From: Methylocaldum marinum
GTDB taxonomy: Bacteria; Pseudomonadota; Gammaproteobacteria; Methylococcales; Methylococcaceae
Assembly: GCF_003584645.1 (NCBI RefSeq)
Contig: NZ_AP017928.1
Span: 4,540,833 to 4,604,832, forward strand
Direction of reading: 5' to 3'
Length of the DNA stretch: 64,000 nt
The notes under the pieces were generated by a model. The model searched no databases. It was not told the DNA's origin and saw nothing but the letters and a program-made list of their open reading frames with translations. Positions 50,125-59,701 of this stretch are shown in pieces (positions within the stretch are counted from its first letter, which is position 1; the number at the start of each line of letters is the position of its first letter). The translations under genes were made by a program, and so were the position numbers.

Positions 50125-51077
50125 CAGGCTGCCGCGTCCTCTGCGGCTGGCGTCGGCACCATCTGCAACACTTCGCGGATCACGTCGTCGCCGCGTTTTC
50201 CCGCCAGGGCGGTAGTCTGCCGGAGAATCAGCCGATGGCTTAGAACCGGCGCCGCCACCTGCTTCACCAGTTGCGGAGTCACGAACTCGCGTCCGGACAG
50301 CAAGGCCATGGCCTGGGCCGCTTTCATCAGGGCCAGCGAGCCGCGCGGGCTGGCGCCCAGTTCTACGTCCGAGTGGGAGCGGGTGGCGCGAACCAGGGCG
50401 ATGATATATTCGGCCACGCTGTCGTGCACCGCCACCTCGGCTACCCGGTCCTGCAAGGCCAATATCCGATCGCGGTTCAGCGCCGGCTTGATGTCCTCGA
50501 TGGGGTGGCGGCGGTTCTGCGCGCGGAGGATGGCGATTTCCTCGGAAGCTTCCGGATAGCCCATGCGGATGCGCATGAAGAAGCGGTCGAGCTGCGCTTC
50601 CGGCAACGGAAACGTGCCGTGGAACTCGACCGGGTTCTGGGTCGCCAGCACCATGAACAGCGAGTCCAGCCGGCGGGTCTGGCCTTCCACCGTGACCTGG
50701 TTCTCCGCCATGCACTCCAGCAGGCTGGACTGGGTGCGCGGGGTTGCCCGGTTCACCTCGTCGGCCAGCAGAATATGAGTGAACACGGGACCCGCCACGA
50801 ACTCGAATTCGCTCGATTTCTGGTTGTAGACGGATACGCCGGTGATGTCCGAGGGCAGCAGATCCGGCGTGCACTGCACCCGCCGGAACTGTCCGTTGAT
50901 GGACCGGGCCAGCGCGCGCGCCAGCATGGTCTTGCCGACACCCGGCACGTCCTCGATTAAAAGATGTCCCCGAGCCAGGAGACAGGCGATGGCGAACAGC
51001 ACCGCTTCCCGTTTGCCGAGAATGATGCGGGAAATATTGTTGTAAAGCGCGGCCAGATCCTCGCGTGGAGCGGGCAT
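50124..51077 (-). CDS. MoxR family AAA+ ATPase
   Basis: 317 residues from ATG 51077 after AGGAGAAATGAC. Walker A EDVPGVGKT near residue 43, Walker B LLADEVNRA near residue 106, sensor 1 LATQNPVEFHGTFPLPEA, lid region with LGASPRGSLAL. First gene of the MoxR-DUF58-transglutaminase operon, where it probably acts as a chaperone-type ATPase on its membrane partners. Only distantly like the MoxR at 4167, which lacks these partners. Confidence 0.95.
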   Translation of the reverse strand: MPAPREDLAALYNNISRIILGKREAVLFAIACLLARGHLLIEDVPGVGKTMLARALARSINGQFRRVQCTPDLLPSDITGVSVYNQKSSEFEFVAGPVFTHILLADEVNRATPRTQSSLLECMAENQVTVEGQTRRLDSLFMVLATQNPVEFHGTFPLPEAQLDRFFMRIRMGYPEASEEIAILRAQNRRHPIEDIKPALNRDRILALQDRVAEVAVHDSVAEYIIALVRATRSHSDVELGASPRGSLALMKAAQAMALLSGREFVTPQLVKQVAAPVLSHRLILRQTTALAGKRGDDVIREVLQMVPTPAAEDAAA

Positions 51078-51461
51078 GTCATTTCTCCTGGATACGAGAC
51101 GATACGGAAAAGCGATGCCGCCGATGCGGGGTTTCCGGTATAGGCGGCTGGAGACAGTTCCTATAAAGCGTAGACGATCTGGGCCGCGCTGAAAGCGCAA
51201 GGGCTGGGGACAGACCGGCGCGGCTGGAATTCGGTCGACTCACGAAGGGGGCCGGTGGCAGGTATTCGGCTTGAATAGGGCTCTTTCGCGCCAGGCAAGA
51301 ACCGATGCGAGAGCGGCGAAAAGGTGTTGCCTTGGCTATTTTCACGCAGTCACTGCGGCAGAACACACACCGTGGCCGAGCGGTTTCGGGGCGGCGTGCG
51401 TATAAAACCATGCATTTCATAAGGTTATGTGCCTTGGCACCAAGCTTGTATCGCTATCGGC

Positions 51462-51485
51462 GCGCGCCCGGCGCGAGCCGGGCGC
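51462..51485 (+). promoter_or_regulatory. Perfect 10-bp hairpin with GCGA tetraloop upstream of the PEP-CTERM gene
   Basis: CGCGCCCGGC-GCGA-GCCGGGCGCG, in the 470-base gap between the divergent MoxR operon and the PEP-CTERM pair, 65 bases before ATG 51550. No T run follows, so it is not an obvious terminator; it may be in the 5' untranslated region. The rest of the gap shows no gene. Confidence 0.55.
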
Positions 51486-51549
51486 GATTCGGGGCGTTCT
51501 GTTCATCGAGAGGACCCGCTCCGTCAACCTTTATGACTAGGGGGGAATT

Positions 51550-52263
51550 ATGACCAGCTTGAATCGACGCAAATTATTCCATGGCCTGATGTTTACCGTG
51601 TCGTTCGGAATCGCGGAGCCTTCGCTCGCCGGCGTGGTGGGTGGCGATCTGCCGGCGCGTCCCGGTGAAGACGGCACGGGTATCGGTTACGGATTCCTCA
51701 TGGATCTCGTCAATGGGCAGGACCCGGCGGTTGAAACCTGGTCGGGCTCGGTCGGATCCAGGGCCTGGTCGGATTCGGTCAACTTGCCGGGACCTTTGGG
51801 AATCCCGCTCGGCTGGACGCATACCTCGGTCTGGGGCTACATCCGTCTCGAGGCCGACGCCCGGGTCCAACTCAGCTTGGCTCCGGACAACAGCGATCTG
51901 GTGCCCGCGTTCACCCTCTGGCAAGGCGCGGACAACCACGGCGCGAACTGGCACACGTACGAGCAGGATCAGGTTCCTTTCTGGGTAGACGCCGACGGTT
52001 TCAGTTACCTCCGGCACGTCACCACAGGCCCCGGTCCTTATCAGGGCGACGCCACCCTGTCGCTGTTCCTTCCGGCAGGCGAATATACCGTCGCGCTCGG
52101 CGGCAACGACAACATCACCGAGGGACACCCGGCCGCCTATCGATTTACGGTAGCGGCGTCCCCCGTGCCGCTGCCCGGAGCGGCTTATCTGCTCGGCAGC
52201 GTCTTGCTGGGGTTTACCGCTTGGGGGCGCAAGCGGCCGCATGCTCTCAAGACCAGCGTTTGA
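51550..52263 (+). CDS. PEP-CTERM-type exported protein
   Basis: 237 residues from ATG 51550 after AGGGGGGAATT. Signal peptide about 1-28 (KLFHGLMFTVSFGIAEPSLA). The middle is a beta-rich domain (VWGYIRLEADARVQLSLAPD, FLPAGEYTVALGGNDNITEG). The C-terminus has the sorting signal: VPLPGAAYLLGSVLLGFTAW followed by GRKR, a VPLP variant of PEP-CTERM recognised by exosortase. The protein is therefore anchored, cut and probably released to the surface or matrix. Pairs with the next gene, 13 bases on. Confidence 0.85.
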   Translation: MTSLNRRKLFHGLMFTVSFGIAEPSLAGVVGGDLPARPGEDGTGIGYGFLMDLVNGQDPAVETWSGSVGSRAWSDSVNLPGPLGIPLGWTHTSVWGYIRLEADARVQLSLAPDNSDLVPAFTLWQGADNHGANWHTYEQDQVPFWVDADGFSYLRHVTTGPGPYQGDATLSLFLPAGEYTVALGGNDNITEGHPAAYRFTVAASPVPLPGAAYLLGSVLLGFTAWGRKRPHALKTSV

Positions 52264-52276
52264 ATAGGAGAGAATC

Positions 52277-53452
52277 ATGCGATATCCGATAAGGCAGACG
52301 AGCGGTTTGCTGGCTTTGGCGTTCTCCGTCTCACATCCGGCGTTCGCGGCCAGCTTCACGCCTCTGGGCGATTTGCCGGGAGGGGAGGTCAAAAGTTATG
52401 CCGCGGCCGTTTCCGCCGACGGTTCGACCGTCGTCGGTTATGGCGCCACCGCGGCCGGAACCGAGGCCTTTCGCTGGACCCGCGGCGGCGGCATGGAGTC
52501 CTTGGGCGTGTTGCCCGGCGGGGATCATCTGAGCTACGCCAGCGCCATTTCCGCCGACGGTACGGTGATCGTCGGCTACAGCGGTTCCGGCAGTGGCTAT
52601 CAGGCTTTCCGCTGGACTCAGGCCGCCGGACTGACCGGCCTGGGCGGTCTCGGTGCCAATGATGGTTTCACCCGGGCCAGCGGCATCAGCGCGGACGGCT
52701 CGATCATTGTGGGTTACAGCCAGACCAGCGCCCATCCGATGGGTTCCGGTTACCGCTGGAGCGAAGCCACCGGCATGGTCGATATGGGGCAATTGCCGGG
52801 CGATATCTGGAGCTGGGCGCGGGCGATCAGCGCGGACGGATCCGTCATCGTGGGTCAGAGCAATACTCTGACCGATGGACAGGCTTTTCGCTGGACCGCC
52901 GAGGACGGCATGAGCGGCCTTGGGAAACTCCCGGGAGCGACATCCTCCGGAGCGAGCGGCGTTTCCGACGACGGTACGGTGATCGCCGGTGGGGGAAAGG
53001 TCGGCGATTTCAACTATGCCATGGTCTGGACCGAAGAAGGCGGCTGGGAAAACCTCGGCACCCTGCCGGGTTATCAAAACAGCAACACCAACGCGGTTTC
53101 CGGTGACGGAACCCTGGTGGTGGGGCAGTCGTTCAATTTCGACGGCGCCACGTCCACGTTCACGTCCGAGGGCTTCCTCTGGGATGAGGCAAACGGCATG
53201 CGGAATGTGAAGGACTGGCTGATGGACGAATACGGGCTGGACCTCGCGCCTTGGACGATCGGTAACGTCTTGGGCGTTTCGGGCGACGGGAGATTCATTG
53301 CCGGATACGGCGTCAACCCGGACGGCAACACCGAAGCCTGGCTGGCCGATTTGTCCCCCGCGCCGGTGCCGCTGCCGGCAGCGTTCTGGCTTCTGGCATC
53401 GGGTCTGATGGCGTTAGGCGGCGCTGCCCGTAACGGGCGCCGAACCGTGTAA
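52277..53452 (+). CDS. HAF-repeat exported protein with PEP-CTERM signal
   Basis: 391 residues. Signal peptide about 1-24 (ending HPAFA). About seven HAF-type repeats follow, each with LGxLPG, SADGSxxVG and QAFRWT (for example AISADGTVIVGYSG and YQAFRWTQAAGL). C-terminal VPLPAAFWLLASGLMALGGA then RNGRR is the PEP-CTERM sorting signal. It shares the VPLP variant with its neighbour, so both are probably handled by one exosortase, not in the window. Confidence 0.9.
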   Translation: MRYPIRQTSGLLALAFSVSHPAFAASFTPLGDLPGGEVKSYAAAVSADGSTVVGYGATAAGTEAFRWTRGGGMESLGVLPGGDHLSYASAISADGTVIVGYSGSGSGYQAFRWTQAAGLTGLGGLGANDGFTRASGISADGSIIVGYSQTSAHPMGSGYRWSEATGMVDMGQLPGDIWSWARAISADGSVIVGQSNTLTDGQAFRWTAEDGMSGLGKLPGATSSGASGVSDDGTVIAGGGKVGDFNYAMVWTEEGGWENLGTLPGYQNSNTNAVSGDGTLVVGQSFNFDGATSTFTSEGFLWDEANGMRNVKDWLMDEYGLDLAPWTIGNVLGVSGDGRFIAGYGVNPDGNTEAWLADLSPAPVPLPAAFWLLASGLMALGGAARNGRRTV

Positions 53453-53969
53453 TTCCAGATCGCTTTCGATAAGGAATTCATTTTTGTAGGGTGGGTTAGG
53501 CGCACATCAGCACTGACCGATGACCCATCACTGCGCTTCGCGTGCGCCGTAACCCACCGGGCGACCTTGAATCGGCGGCTTACGCGGGGCCTGTCCTGAG
53601 CTCCGTCGAAGGGCCTGTCCCGAGCCGAGGGGCTAACCGATCGCCGATGGGTTTCGCTTCGCTCTCTACCCATCCGATTAAGGAAGCTCTGATCAAGTCT
53701 CCAATTCGGAGAAGCAACCGGTGCAACGGATTGATTCAACAGGCCCTCACCCAACCCTCTGGGAGAGGGCTTATTCAGAGCTTCTTTAAGGGCATTGCCC
53801 GGACAGGGGGGAAAGGTCCGTTGCGGGCGGAATGAGTCTCGGCGCTTCGCCCTTCGGCTTCGCTCGCGGCAAGCTTATCTCTGTCCCCCTTTCGGATTCG
53901 CGGGGCATCTGTGCCGGAAGGAGAGGGGCTTCTCGGGGAAGCCCCTCGGTTTAGACCGCGCCGCGGTGT
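53453..53969 (+). other. Gap with three dispersed repeats
   Basis: From 53460: the GGTGGGTTAGGCGCACATCA / GCGTGCGCCGTAACCCACC unit, then the TGTCCTGAGCTCCGTCGAA unit and ATGGGTTTCGCTTCGCTCT, then at 53675-53800 the palindromic TTAAGGAAGCTCTGATCAAG family. The order repeats in the same direction at 59915-60235. Remaining bases up to the next gene show nothing I can support. Confidence 0.7.
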
Positions 53970-55079
53970 TCAGCGGTTACCACGCACGCGTTCCCAGGCA
54001 TGATGGATCGCGCTTTTCATTTGGTCCCATTCTCCGGCAGACGGGTTTCTTTCCCATTCGCGGCGGGCTTCCGGTTCCAGCGCGGCCCAGTCCTTGCCGG
54101 CGAGAGCGGGATGGGTGCCCAGCGTGTGGCCGAAGCGGTAGGCGGGCAGATAACGATCGTAAGGCTGTCCCAGATTGCCGAAGTGGGTCGAGTAGTGCTG
54201 GCGGAAATCCGAGTCGAGAGACGCGAAATCCGGGGACGGTCCTGCCGTGGCTCGCCCGAATTCCTCCACTTCGACCTCGGTGCCGCGCAGCGTATCGTGG
54301 ACGGTCTCGGTATGTTCCGTAACGCCTTTGCTGACGGTGACCTCCTCGACCACACGGGCTTCCTTGGATGCCACGGCCTCTTCGGCCATTTCGGTGAATT
54401 CCATGCTGCCTTCCTTGAACGCGGCCATGTCCGCTTCCGACATGGGGCGGTCTACCGGATGGCGCTCGACTCGGACATGCTCTTCGCGCAGGGTGACGTC
54501 TTCGTCTACCGGACGCTCCGTGACGTGGGTGTAGACGCGGACTCCGCCGTGCTTGACGGCGCGCTTGCCGACTTTCAGTTCTTCCTCGACCACCGGAATC
54601 TTGGCCTCCTCGGCGCCACGCGCAGGTTCCGGCGCGCCAGGCATCGGTTCCGCAGCGGTGTCAGTCCTGCCCGCGGCGGGGGGCGTCGTGCCCGGCTGCT
54701 GCCATTGAGTGGCGCGTTCTTCGATATCCACCGCGCCGTGCTCCGCCAGAATCCGGGCGGCGCGATCGGCATGGCTTTCATCGGTTTCGACCGTGACCAG
54801 CAGGCCTCCGCGCCGCACGCCTTCGGCGTAATAGCGGATATCCTCCGCGGGCAGACCGATTTCTTCCCGCCGCTGTTCCAGCAGCCCGAGCTTGGACAGA
54901 ACGAAGCGCAGGCCGGATTCTTTCTCGGCTCCGCGGGCCCCGCTCAGCTCCCGCTCGTATTCGACATCGCTGGTCATGACATGAATGTGATCGCGACCGA
55001 TGCCTTCGCGTTCGAGGTCGTGCACGACCTTTTCCGCTTCCGATCGCGTATCCAGCAATCCAACCACTGTGTTCATCAT
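53970..55079 (-). CDS. Stress protein: YflT-like domain plus DUF2382 (YsnF/AvaK)
   Basis: 369 residues from ATG 55079 (MMNTVVGLLDTRSEAEK) after GGAGAGAGCC. The first 120 residues are the general-stress/heat-induced YflT-like domain (ARILAEHGAVDIEERA). A Pro/Ala linker is followed by DUF2382 at about 160-290: IPVVEEELKVGKRAVKHGGV, TLREEHVRVERHPVDRPM. The C-terminal 75 residues (DFRQHYSTHFGN, EWDQMKSAIHHAWERVRG) are of a type seen after such domains. Probably cytoplasmic and stress induced; biochemical role unknown. Follows a second DUF2382 gene. Confidence 0.88.
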   Translation of the reverse strand: MMNTVVGLLDTRSEAEKVVHDLEREGIGRDHIHVMTSDVEYERELSGARGAEKESGLRFVLSKLGLLEQRREEIGLPAEDIRYYAEGVRRGGLLVTVETDESHADRAARILAEHGAVDIEERATQWQQPGTTPPAAGRTDTAAEPMPGAPEPARGAEEAKIPVVEEELKVGKRAVKHGGVRVYTHVTERPVDEDVTLREEHVRVERHPVDRPMSEADMAAFKEGSMEFTEMAEEAVASKEARVVEEVTVSKGVTEHTETVHDTLRGTEVEVEEFGRATAGPSPDFASLDSDFRQHYSTHFGNLGQPYDRYLPAYRFGHTLGTHPALAGKDWAALEPEARREWERNPSAGEWDQMKSAIHHAWERVRGNR

Positions 55080-55132
55080 GGCTCTCTCCTTATCCGAACG
55101 TAAAAAAATCAGATCGACAACATCAAGGCATC

Positions 55133-55777
55133 TCAGTTCGAGACATCGGGCCGTTCGCGATCGGCTTCCCCTTGCGTACGGGAAGGTAGCCGCTCGACCG
55201 ACACGTCTTCGCGCCGCAAGGTCACCTGCTGCGGCCGGTGCGACTCCGTCCTGCGCCGGGTCACGTGCAGCTCTTCCTTGAGCATGAGCTGCTTTCGCAC
55301 CACCAGGGTTTCCTCGAACACGGGGATGATCAGCGTGTCGCCCTCGTGGCGGGCGGGCACGGTTTCGTCCACGGGGCGGTTTACGGCGACCCGCTCGACA
55401 TGAACCGTTTCCTGAACCAAAGGATCGTCGACCTGTTCGACGCGGGTGGACACGCGCTTGGTGACACGGACCCGTCCGGTTTCCACCTTGCGTTTTTGTC
55501 GTACCAGTCGCTCTTCCGTCACGGGAATGGTCAGCGTTTCGGCACGGCCAGGCGTTTCCCGCCGGCGGGTCATGGCTTCGGTGAAGTTCATGGTCAGAAC
55601 GTAGCTTCCGTCCTGCTGCGGCTCGAGGAGATTCACGGGGATCATCAGCCGTTCGCCGAGTTCGAAGCGAACCGCGACTGCGGACTGTTCTGCGAGCGGC
55701 AAGACTTCGGAGTCGACAAAACCCCGAAAACCGTCGGTGGTGACGACTACCGCATGGGGCAGCGGCGAGCTTTCCAT
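55133..55777 (-). CDS. DUF2382 (YsnF/AvaK-like) stress protein
   Basis: 214 residues from ATG 55777. An N-terminal PRC-barrel-like stretch (VVVTTDGFRGFVDSEVLPLA) is followed by two DUF2382-like segments (LTIPVTEERLVRQKRKVETG and IIPVFEETLVVRKQLMLKEE) rich in alternating charged residues. 53 bases upstream of the larger stress gene on the same strand, so likely one operon. Function unknown; relatives respond to desiccation or general stress. Confidence 0.85.
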   Translation of the reverse strand: MESSPLPHAVVVTTDGFRGFVDSEVLPLAEQSAVAVRFELGERLMIPVNLLEPQQDGSYVLTMNFTEAMTRRRETPGRAETLTIPVTEERLVRQKRKVETGRVRVTKRVSTRVEQVDDPLVQETVHVERVAVNRPVDETVPARHEGDTLIIPVFEETLVVRKQLMLKEELHVTRRRTESHRPQQVTLRREDVSVERLPSRTQGEADRERPDVSN

Positions 55778-56024
55778 GGCGTATGGTTTGTCGCGTGATT
55801 CCCGGCTCGGGCGGGCTGGTCACGGCCCGCGAATGCGGATTGGCAACGTGAGACCCGAGTGACTCCTTTTTGCATCCTGATGTCTCTATTCCTGTGCAAG
55901 TAACGCCGATGTTCCTATTTGGAAACGGATTCCGACAGGGAGTTCCCTGAAAGAGGACGAGGTTTCGGGAAGATCTGGCCGGTAGAGTTACAGCGCCGAT
56001 TACATTCGCCGGCAGCGAAACGGC

Positions 56025-56140
56025 AGGGTTCGTCGGCAAGGGATTGCCGACCTACAACCGGGCACCCGGTAGGTCGGGAATCCTTTCCCGACGTCACGGC
56101 CCGAGCGAGCGTCTGCGTCGGCAAGGGATTGCCGAGGAAG
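56025..56140 (+). repeat. GTCGGCAAGGGATTGCCGACC hairpin repeats
   Basis: Two inverted units, GTCGGCAAGGGATTGCCGAC and GTAGGTCGGGAATCCTTTCC, with a last GTCGGCAAGGGATTGCCG at 56117. Same family as 7015-7092. In the 55778-56254 gap; otherwise no gene seen there. Confidence 0.75.
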
Positions 56141-56254
56141 GCTTAGAAGGAGCAACGCCGCCAAGCGGTCAACGGCCGTTTCTTGGATAATGGCCTTGAA
56201 ACGACTCCGAACGCCCGATTCCGTTGGCCATTTCCCTCTGAGATTTCCACTGCC

Positions 56255-59200
56255 ATGCGTCGCGACATTTCCGCAGCACGAATGAAGGATCTTGCGGTCG
56301 ACCCGCGCGGGCTGTCAGCCTCGGATGTTGTCGAGCGCAGGGCGCGATACGGGCGAAACGACATCCTCGAAGTCGCCGGTAGCCCCTGGCTGGAACTCGC
56401 CCGCGACACGCTCAAGGACCCCATGATCTGGTTCCTGATCGGGGTCGGCCTGATTTACGCCGTGCTCGGCAATTACGCCGAGGCGGTCACGCTGGCGGTG
56501 GCGATTCTGCCGCTGATCGGCATGGATGCGTATCTGCACCGCCGGACCCGGGTGTCCACCGAGGGGCTCGGCCGGCGGCTCGCGCAGACGGCGCGGGTCG
56601 TTCGGGATGGCGTGCTGTCGGAAGTATCCGCCGCCGAACTGGTTCCCGGCGACCGCGTCCTCGTCGAAACCGGCGAGTCGTTTCCGGCCGACGGATTAAT
56701 CGTCTCCGGAGAAGGTTTGCAGGCCGACGAATCGCCGCTGACCGGCGAGGCGTACCCGGTGCCGAAGAAGGCGCTCGCATCCGGGCCGGCCGCGTCGGAC
56801 GAGTCCGTCTGGATCGACGGCGACCACTGGGGATTCGCCGGTACCCGCCTCCTGACCGGTCAGGCGGAATTGACGATGGCGTATACCGGCCGGCAGACCC
56901 TGTACGGCGAGATCGTTCGTACGGCGGCCGCGGGCGGACATGAGCGCACCCCTTTGCAGACGGCCATTTCCAACCTGGTGGTGCTGTTGACGGCGGCCGC
57001 CTGCGTGCTTTGTCTGATTCTGGCCGGGGTGCGGCTGCGCCAGGGCCACGGCTGGGTGGACGCCCTGGTCAGCGCGGCGACTCTCGCCGTGGCGGCCCTT
57101 CCCGAGGAGTTTCCGGTGGTGTTCACGATGTTCCTCGGCGTCGGCGCCTATCGGCTGGCACGGCGAAAAGCGCTGGTCCGCCGCGGCGTCTCGGTGGAGA
57201 ACATCGGCCGCGTCACCTGCATCTGTTCCGACAAGACCGGAACCATCACCGAGGGCCGCCTTCGACTCGAACATCTGGCTCCGGCCGCGGGCTTTGGCGA
57301 AGACGAACTGCTCCGCTGGGCGGGTCTCGCTTCACGCGGGGAAAGCGGCGATCCCATGGATACGGCAATACTCGAACGCGCCGGAAAACATGCGGTTTCG
57401 GCCGTCGCCGATAGCGTGCTCGAGACCTATCCGTACACCGAGCAGCGCCGCCGCGAGACCGTGGTGGTTCGCATCGGCGGCAGGATATGCGTCGCCAGCA
57501 AGGGCGCTCCCGAAGTGCTGTTGCCTATGGCGAACCTCGGCGAGACGGAGCGGCTCGAATGGGCCGCCGAGGTCGAGCGGCTGGCCGCGGAAGGACACAA
57601 GGTTCTCGCCTGCGTGTACTGGCATCTGGATGATGCCGCCTGGAGCGGCGGCGAGCCGGACCGGGGCGGCCTGTTCGCGGGGCTGCTGGCTTTCGAGGAT
57701 CCGATCCGGGACGGCGTGATCGAGGCGGTCCGGGAATGCCGCGCCGCCGGCATACGTGTGGTGATGGTCACCGGCGATCACCCGATGACGGCGGCCGGCG
57801 TGGCGCGGCAAATCGGGATGAAGGGTGACATGCTTCCGGGCGACGAGCTGGTCAGCCGTCTCGACGGCGGTGCGGCCCTCCGTGCGGATTTCGACGTGGT
57901 GGCGCGCGCCATGCCGGCCCAGAAGCTGGCCCTGGTGCGGGCCTTGAAGGCCCAGGGCGAGATCGTAGCGGTGACCGGCGACGGCGTGAACGATGTCCCC
58001 GCCCTGCAAGCCTCCGATATCGGCATCGCCATGGGCGAGCGCGGCACCCGCAGCGCGCGGGAAATCGCCTCCATCGTCCTGCTCGACGACAACTTCAACA
58101 CCATCGTGCGGGCCATCGCCGAAGGGCGGCAGTTGTTTCGCAATTTGCGGCTCAGTTTCCAGTATCTGCTGCTGATCCACATTCCTCTGGTCATCACGGC
58201 CACTTTCATTCCGCTGAGCGGGCATCCCATCCTCTATCTGCCCGTTCATATCGTCTGGTTGGAGACCCTCATCCACCCGACCGCGCTCCTGGTGTTTCAG
58301 GAACTGCCGGCGCGAGGACCTTTGCGGCCGGTGCCGAAACGCCGCGCCGCGCGATTCTTCTCGGGCGGGGAGTGGTTCCTGATTGCCGTGATCGGAGCGC
58401 TGATCACGGCGCTGGTCCTGTGGGCTTACGACCGCAGCCTGTTGCCCGGCGGCAATGTCGAACATGCGCGCGCCATGGCCATGGTGGCGCTGACCTGTGC
58501 CAGCGCGGCGGCCACCGCGGTTCTGAGCCGCCTGCGGACGAAAAGCGCCTGGCTGATGGTCGCCGTGACGGTGGGCTCTTCGCTGGCCCTGGTGCAGACG
58601 CCCTGGCTGGCCGCGCGTTTGAGCCTGCAGCCCCTGCACGGGGACGACTGGCTGATCGCCATGTTCGGCGGGCTGTTATCCGTAGCCGGCCCGATTATTT
58701 TGTACGACGCGGGCCGGCGCCTGGTGCGGGCGCTCGGCGGTTCCGTCGTCTCTTACCTGCGTCGCGCCGCCGAGGGCGGTCGCAGCGAGGCCGCCCTTTC
58801 GCGATCGCCGGATGCGCCGCTCACCCGCTATGCCTGGCTATCGATCTTCGCGGCGCTCGGCACGATCGCCCTGAAGACGACGGCGTATCTCGTCACCGGT
58901 TCGGTGGCGCTGCTGTCGGATGCGGCCGAATCCCTGGTCAACCTGCTGGGCGCCGGAGCGGCCTTGATCGTACTCACGCTGGCTGCACGGCCCGCCGACA
59001 AAAATCATCCGTTCGGACACGGTCAGGCCGAATATTTTTCCAGCGGCTTCGAGGGCGCCCTGATTCTGGTGGCGGCCGCCGGTATCGTCTGGGCGGCCTG
59101 GGACAGGCTGATCCATCCTCAGGCGCTGGAGGCTCTCAACCTGGGCATGCTCGTTTCGGTGGCGGCGGCGCTGGTCAATCTGGCGGTGGCCCGGGTGCTG

Positions 59201-59701
59201 CTGCGGGTCGGGCGCAGGTCCGGATCGATCGCCTTGGAGGCGGACGGCAAGCATTTGATGACCGACGTCTGGACCACGGCCGCCGTCCTGGCCGGTCTGG
59301 GAGGAATCGCATTGACCGGCTGGCAATGGCTGGATCCGGCCATCGCAATCCTGGCGGCTGTCAATATCGTGGTTGCAGGCACCCGGCTCATACTGCGCTC
59401 GCTTTCGGGGCTCCTCGGCGCCGCCATCCCGTCCGAAGAACGACATCGCGTCGAACGGGTTCTCGACGACTACCGGCGGCAAGGCATCCGCTTTCACGAC
59501 CTCCGCGCCCGCGTCTCCGGCACCCAGCGGCTGATCACCCTGCACGTGCTCGTTCCGGGCGCGATGACCGTCCGCGAGGGACATGAACTCCTGGAGCGGA
59601 TCGAATCCGACATCCGCGGGGTGGTCCCGAATCTTCTCATCGTGACTCATATCGAACCGCTGGAAGACATGTCTTCATTTCGCCATGAAACATTGCAATG
59701 A
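56255..59701 (+). CDS. P-type cation ATPase fused to a CDF cation exporter
   Basis: 1148 residues from ATG 56255; TTG 56183 and ATG 56282 are other possible starts. Residues 1 to about 840 form a P2-like ATPase without heavy-metal domains: cation-ATPase N-terminal region, TGES loop (ETGESFPAD), fourth helix PEEFPVVFTMFLGVGA, phosphorylation site DKTGT with Asp near 326, hinge TGDGVNDVPALQ. From about 855 a complete CDF protein follows: helices, ALLSDAAESLVN, KNHPFGHGQAEYFSS, ADGKHLMTDVWTT and a C-terminal ferredoxin-like domain. In the CDF helix-2 site the usual His/Asp pair is Glu/Asn; helix 5 keeps H..D. Substrate unknown. Confidence 0.9.
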   Translation: MRRDISAARMKDLAVDPRGLSASDVVERRARYGRNDILEVAGSPWLELARDTLKDPMIWFLIGVGLIYAVLGNYAEAVTLAVAILPLIGMDAYLHRRTRVSTEGLGRRLAQTARVVRDGVLSEVSAAELVPGDRVLVETGESFPADGLIVSGEGLQADESPLTGEAYPVPKKALASGPAASDESVWIDGDHWGFAGTRLLTGQAELTMAYTGRQTLYGEIVRTAAAGGHERTPLQTAISNLVVLLTAAACVLCLILAGVRLRQGHGWVDALVSAATLAVAALPEEFPVVFTMFLGVGAYRLARRKALVRRGVSVENIGRVTCICSDKTGTITEGRLRLEHLAPAAGFGEDELLRWAGLASRGESGDPMDTAILERAGKHAVSAVADSVLETYPYTEQRRRETVVVRIGGRICVASKGAPEVLLPMANLGETERLEWAAEVERLAAEGHKVLACVYWHLDDAAWSGGEPDRGGLFAGLLAFEDPIRDGVIEAVRECRAAGIRVVMVTGDHPMTAAGVARQIGMKGDMLPGDELVSRLDGGAALRADFDVVARAMPAQKLALVRALKAQGEIVAVTGDGVNDVPALQASDIGIAMGERGTRSAREIASIVLLDDNFNTIVRAIAEGRQLFRNLRLSFQYLLLIHIPLVITATFIPLSGHPILYLPVHIVWLETLIHPTALLVFQELPARGPLRPVPKRRAARFFSGGEWFLIAVIGALITALVLWAYDRSLLPGGNVEHARAMAMVALTCASAAATAVLSRLRTKSAWLMVAVTVGSSLALVQTPWLAARLSLQPLHGDDWLIAMFGGLLSVAGPIILYDAGRRLVRALGGSVVSYLRRAAEGGRSEAALSRSPDAPLTRYAWLSIFAALGTIALKTTAYLVTGSVALLSDAAESLVNLLGAGAALIVLTLAARPADKNHPFGHGQAEYFSSGFEGALILVAAAGIVWAAWDRLIHPQALEALNLGMLVSVAAALVNLAVARVLLRVGRRSGSIALEADGKHLMTDVWTTAAVLAGLGGIALTGWQWLDPAIAILAAVNIVVAGTRLILRSLSGLLGAAIPSEERHRVERVLDDYRRQGIRFHDLRARVSGTQRLITLHVLVPGAMTVREGHELLERIESDIRGVVPNLLIVTHIEPLEDMSSFRHETLQ

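Noticed and set aside
51462..51485. Calling the hairpin before the PEP-CTERM gene a terminator or c-di-GMP riboswitch
   Set aside because: No T run follows and the surrounding bases lack the conserved GEMM core.
57332..58639. 435-codon minus-strand ORF opposite the P-type ATPase
   Set aside because: Antisense to well-recognised ATPase motifs; composition (Gln, His, Arg rich) typical of shadow frames.
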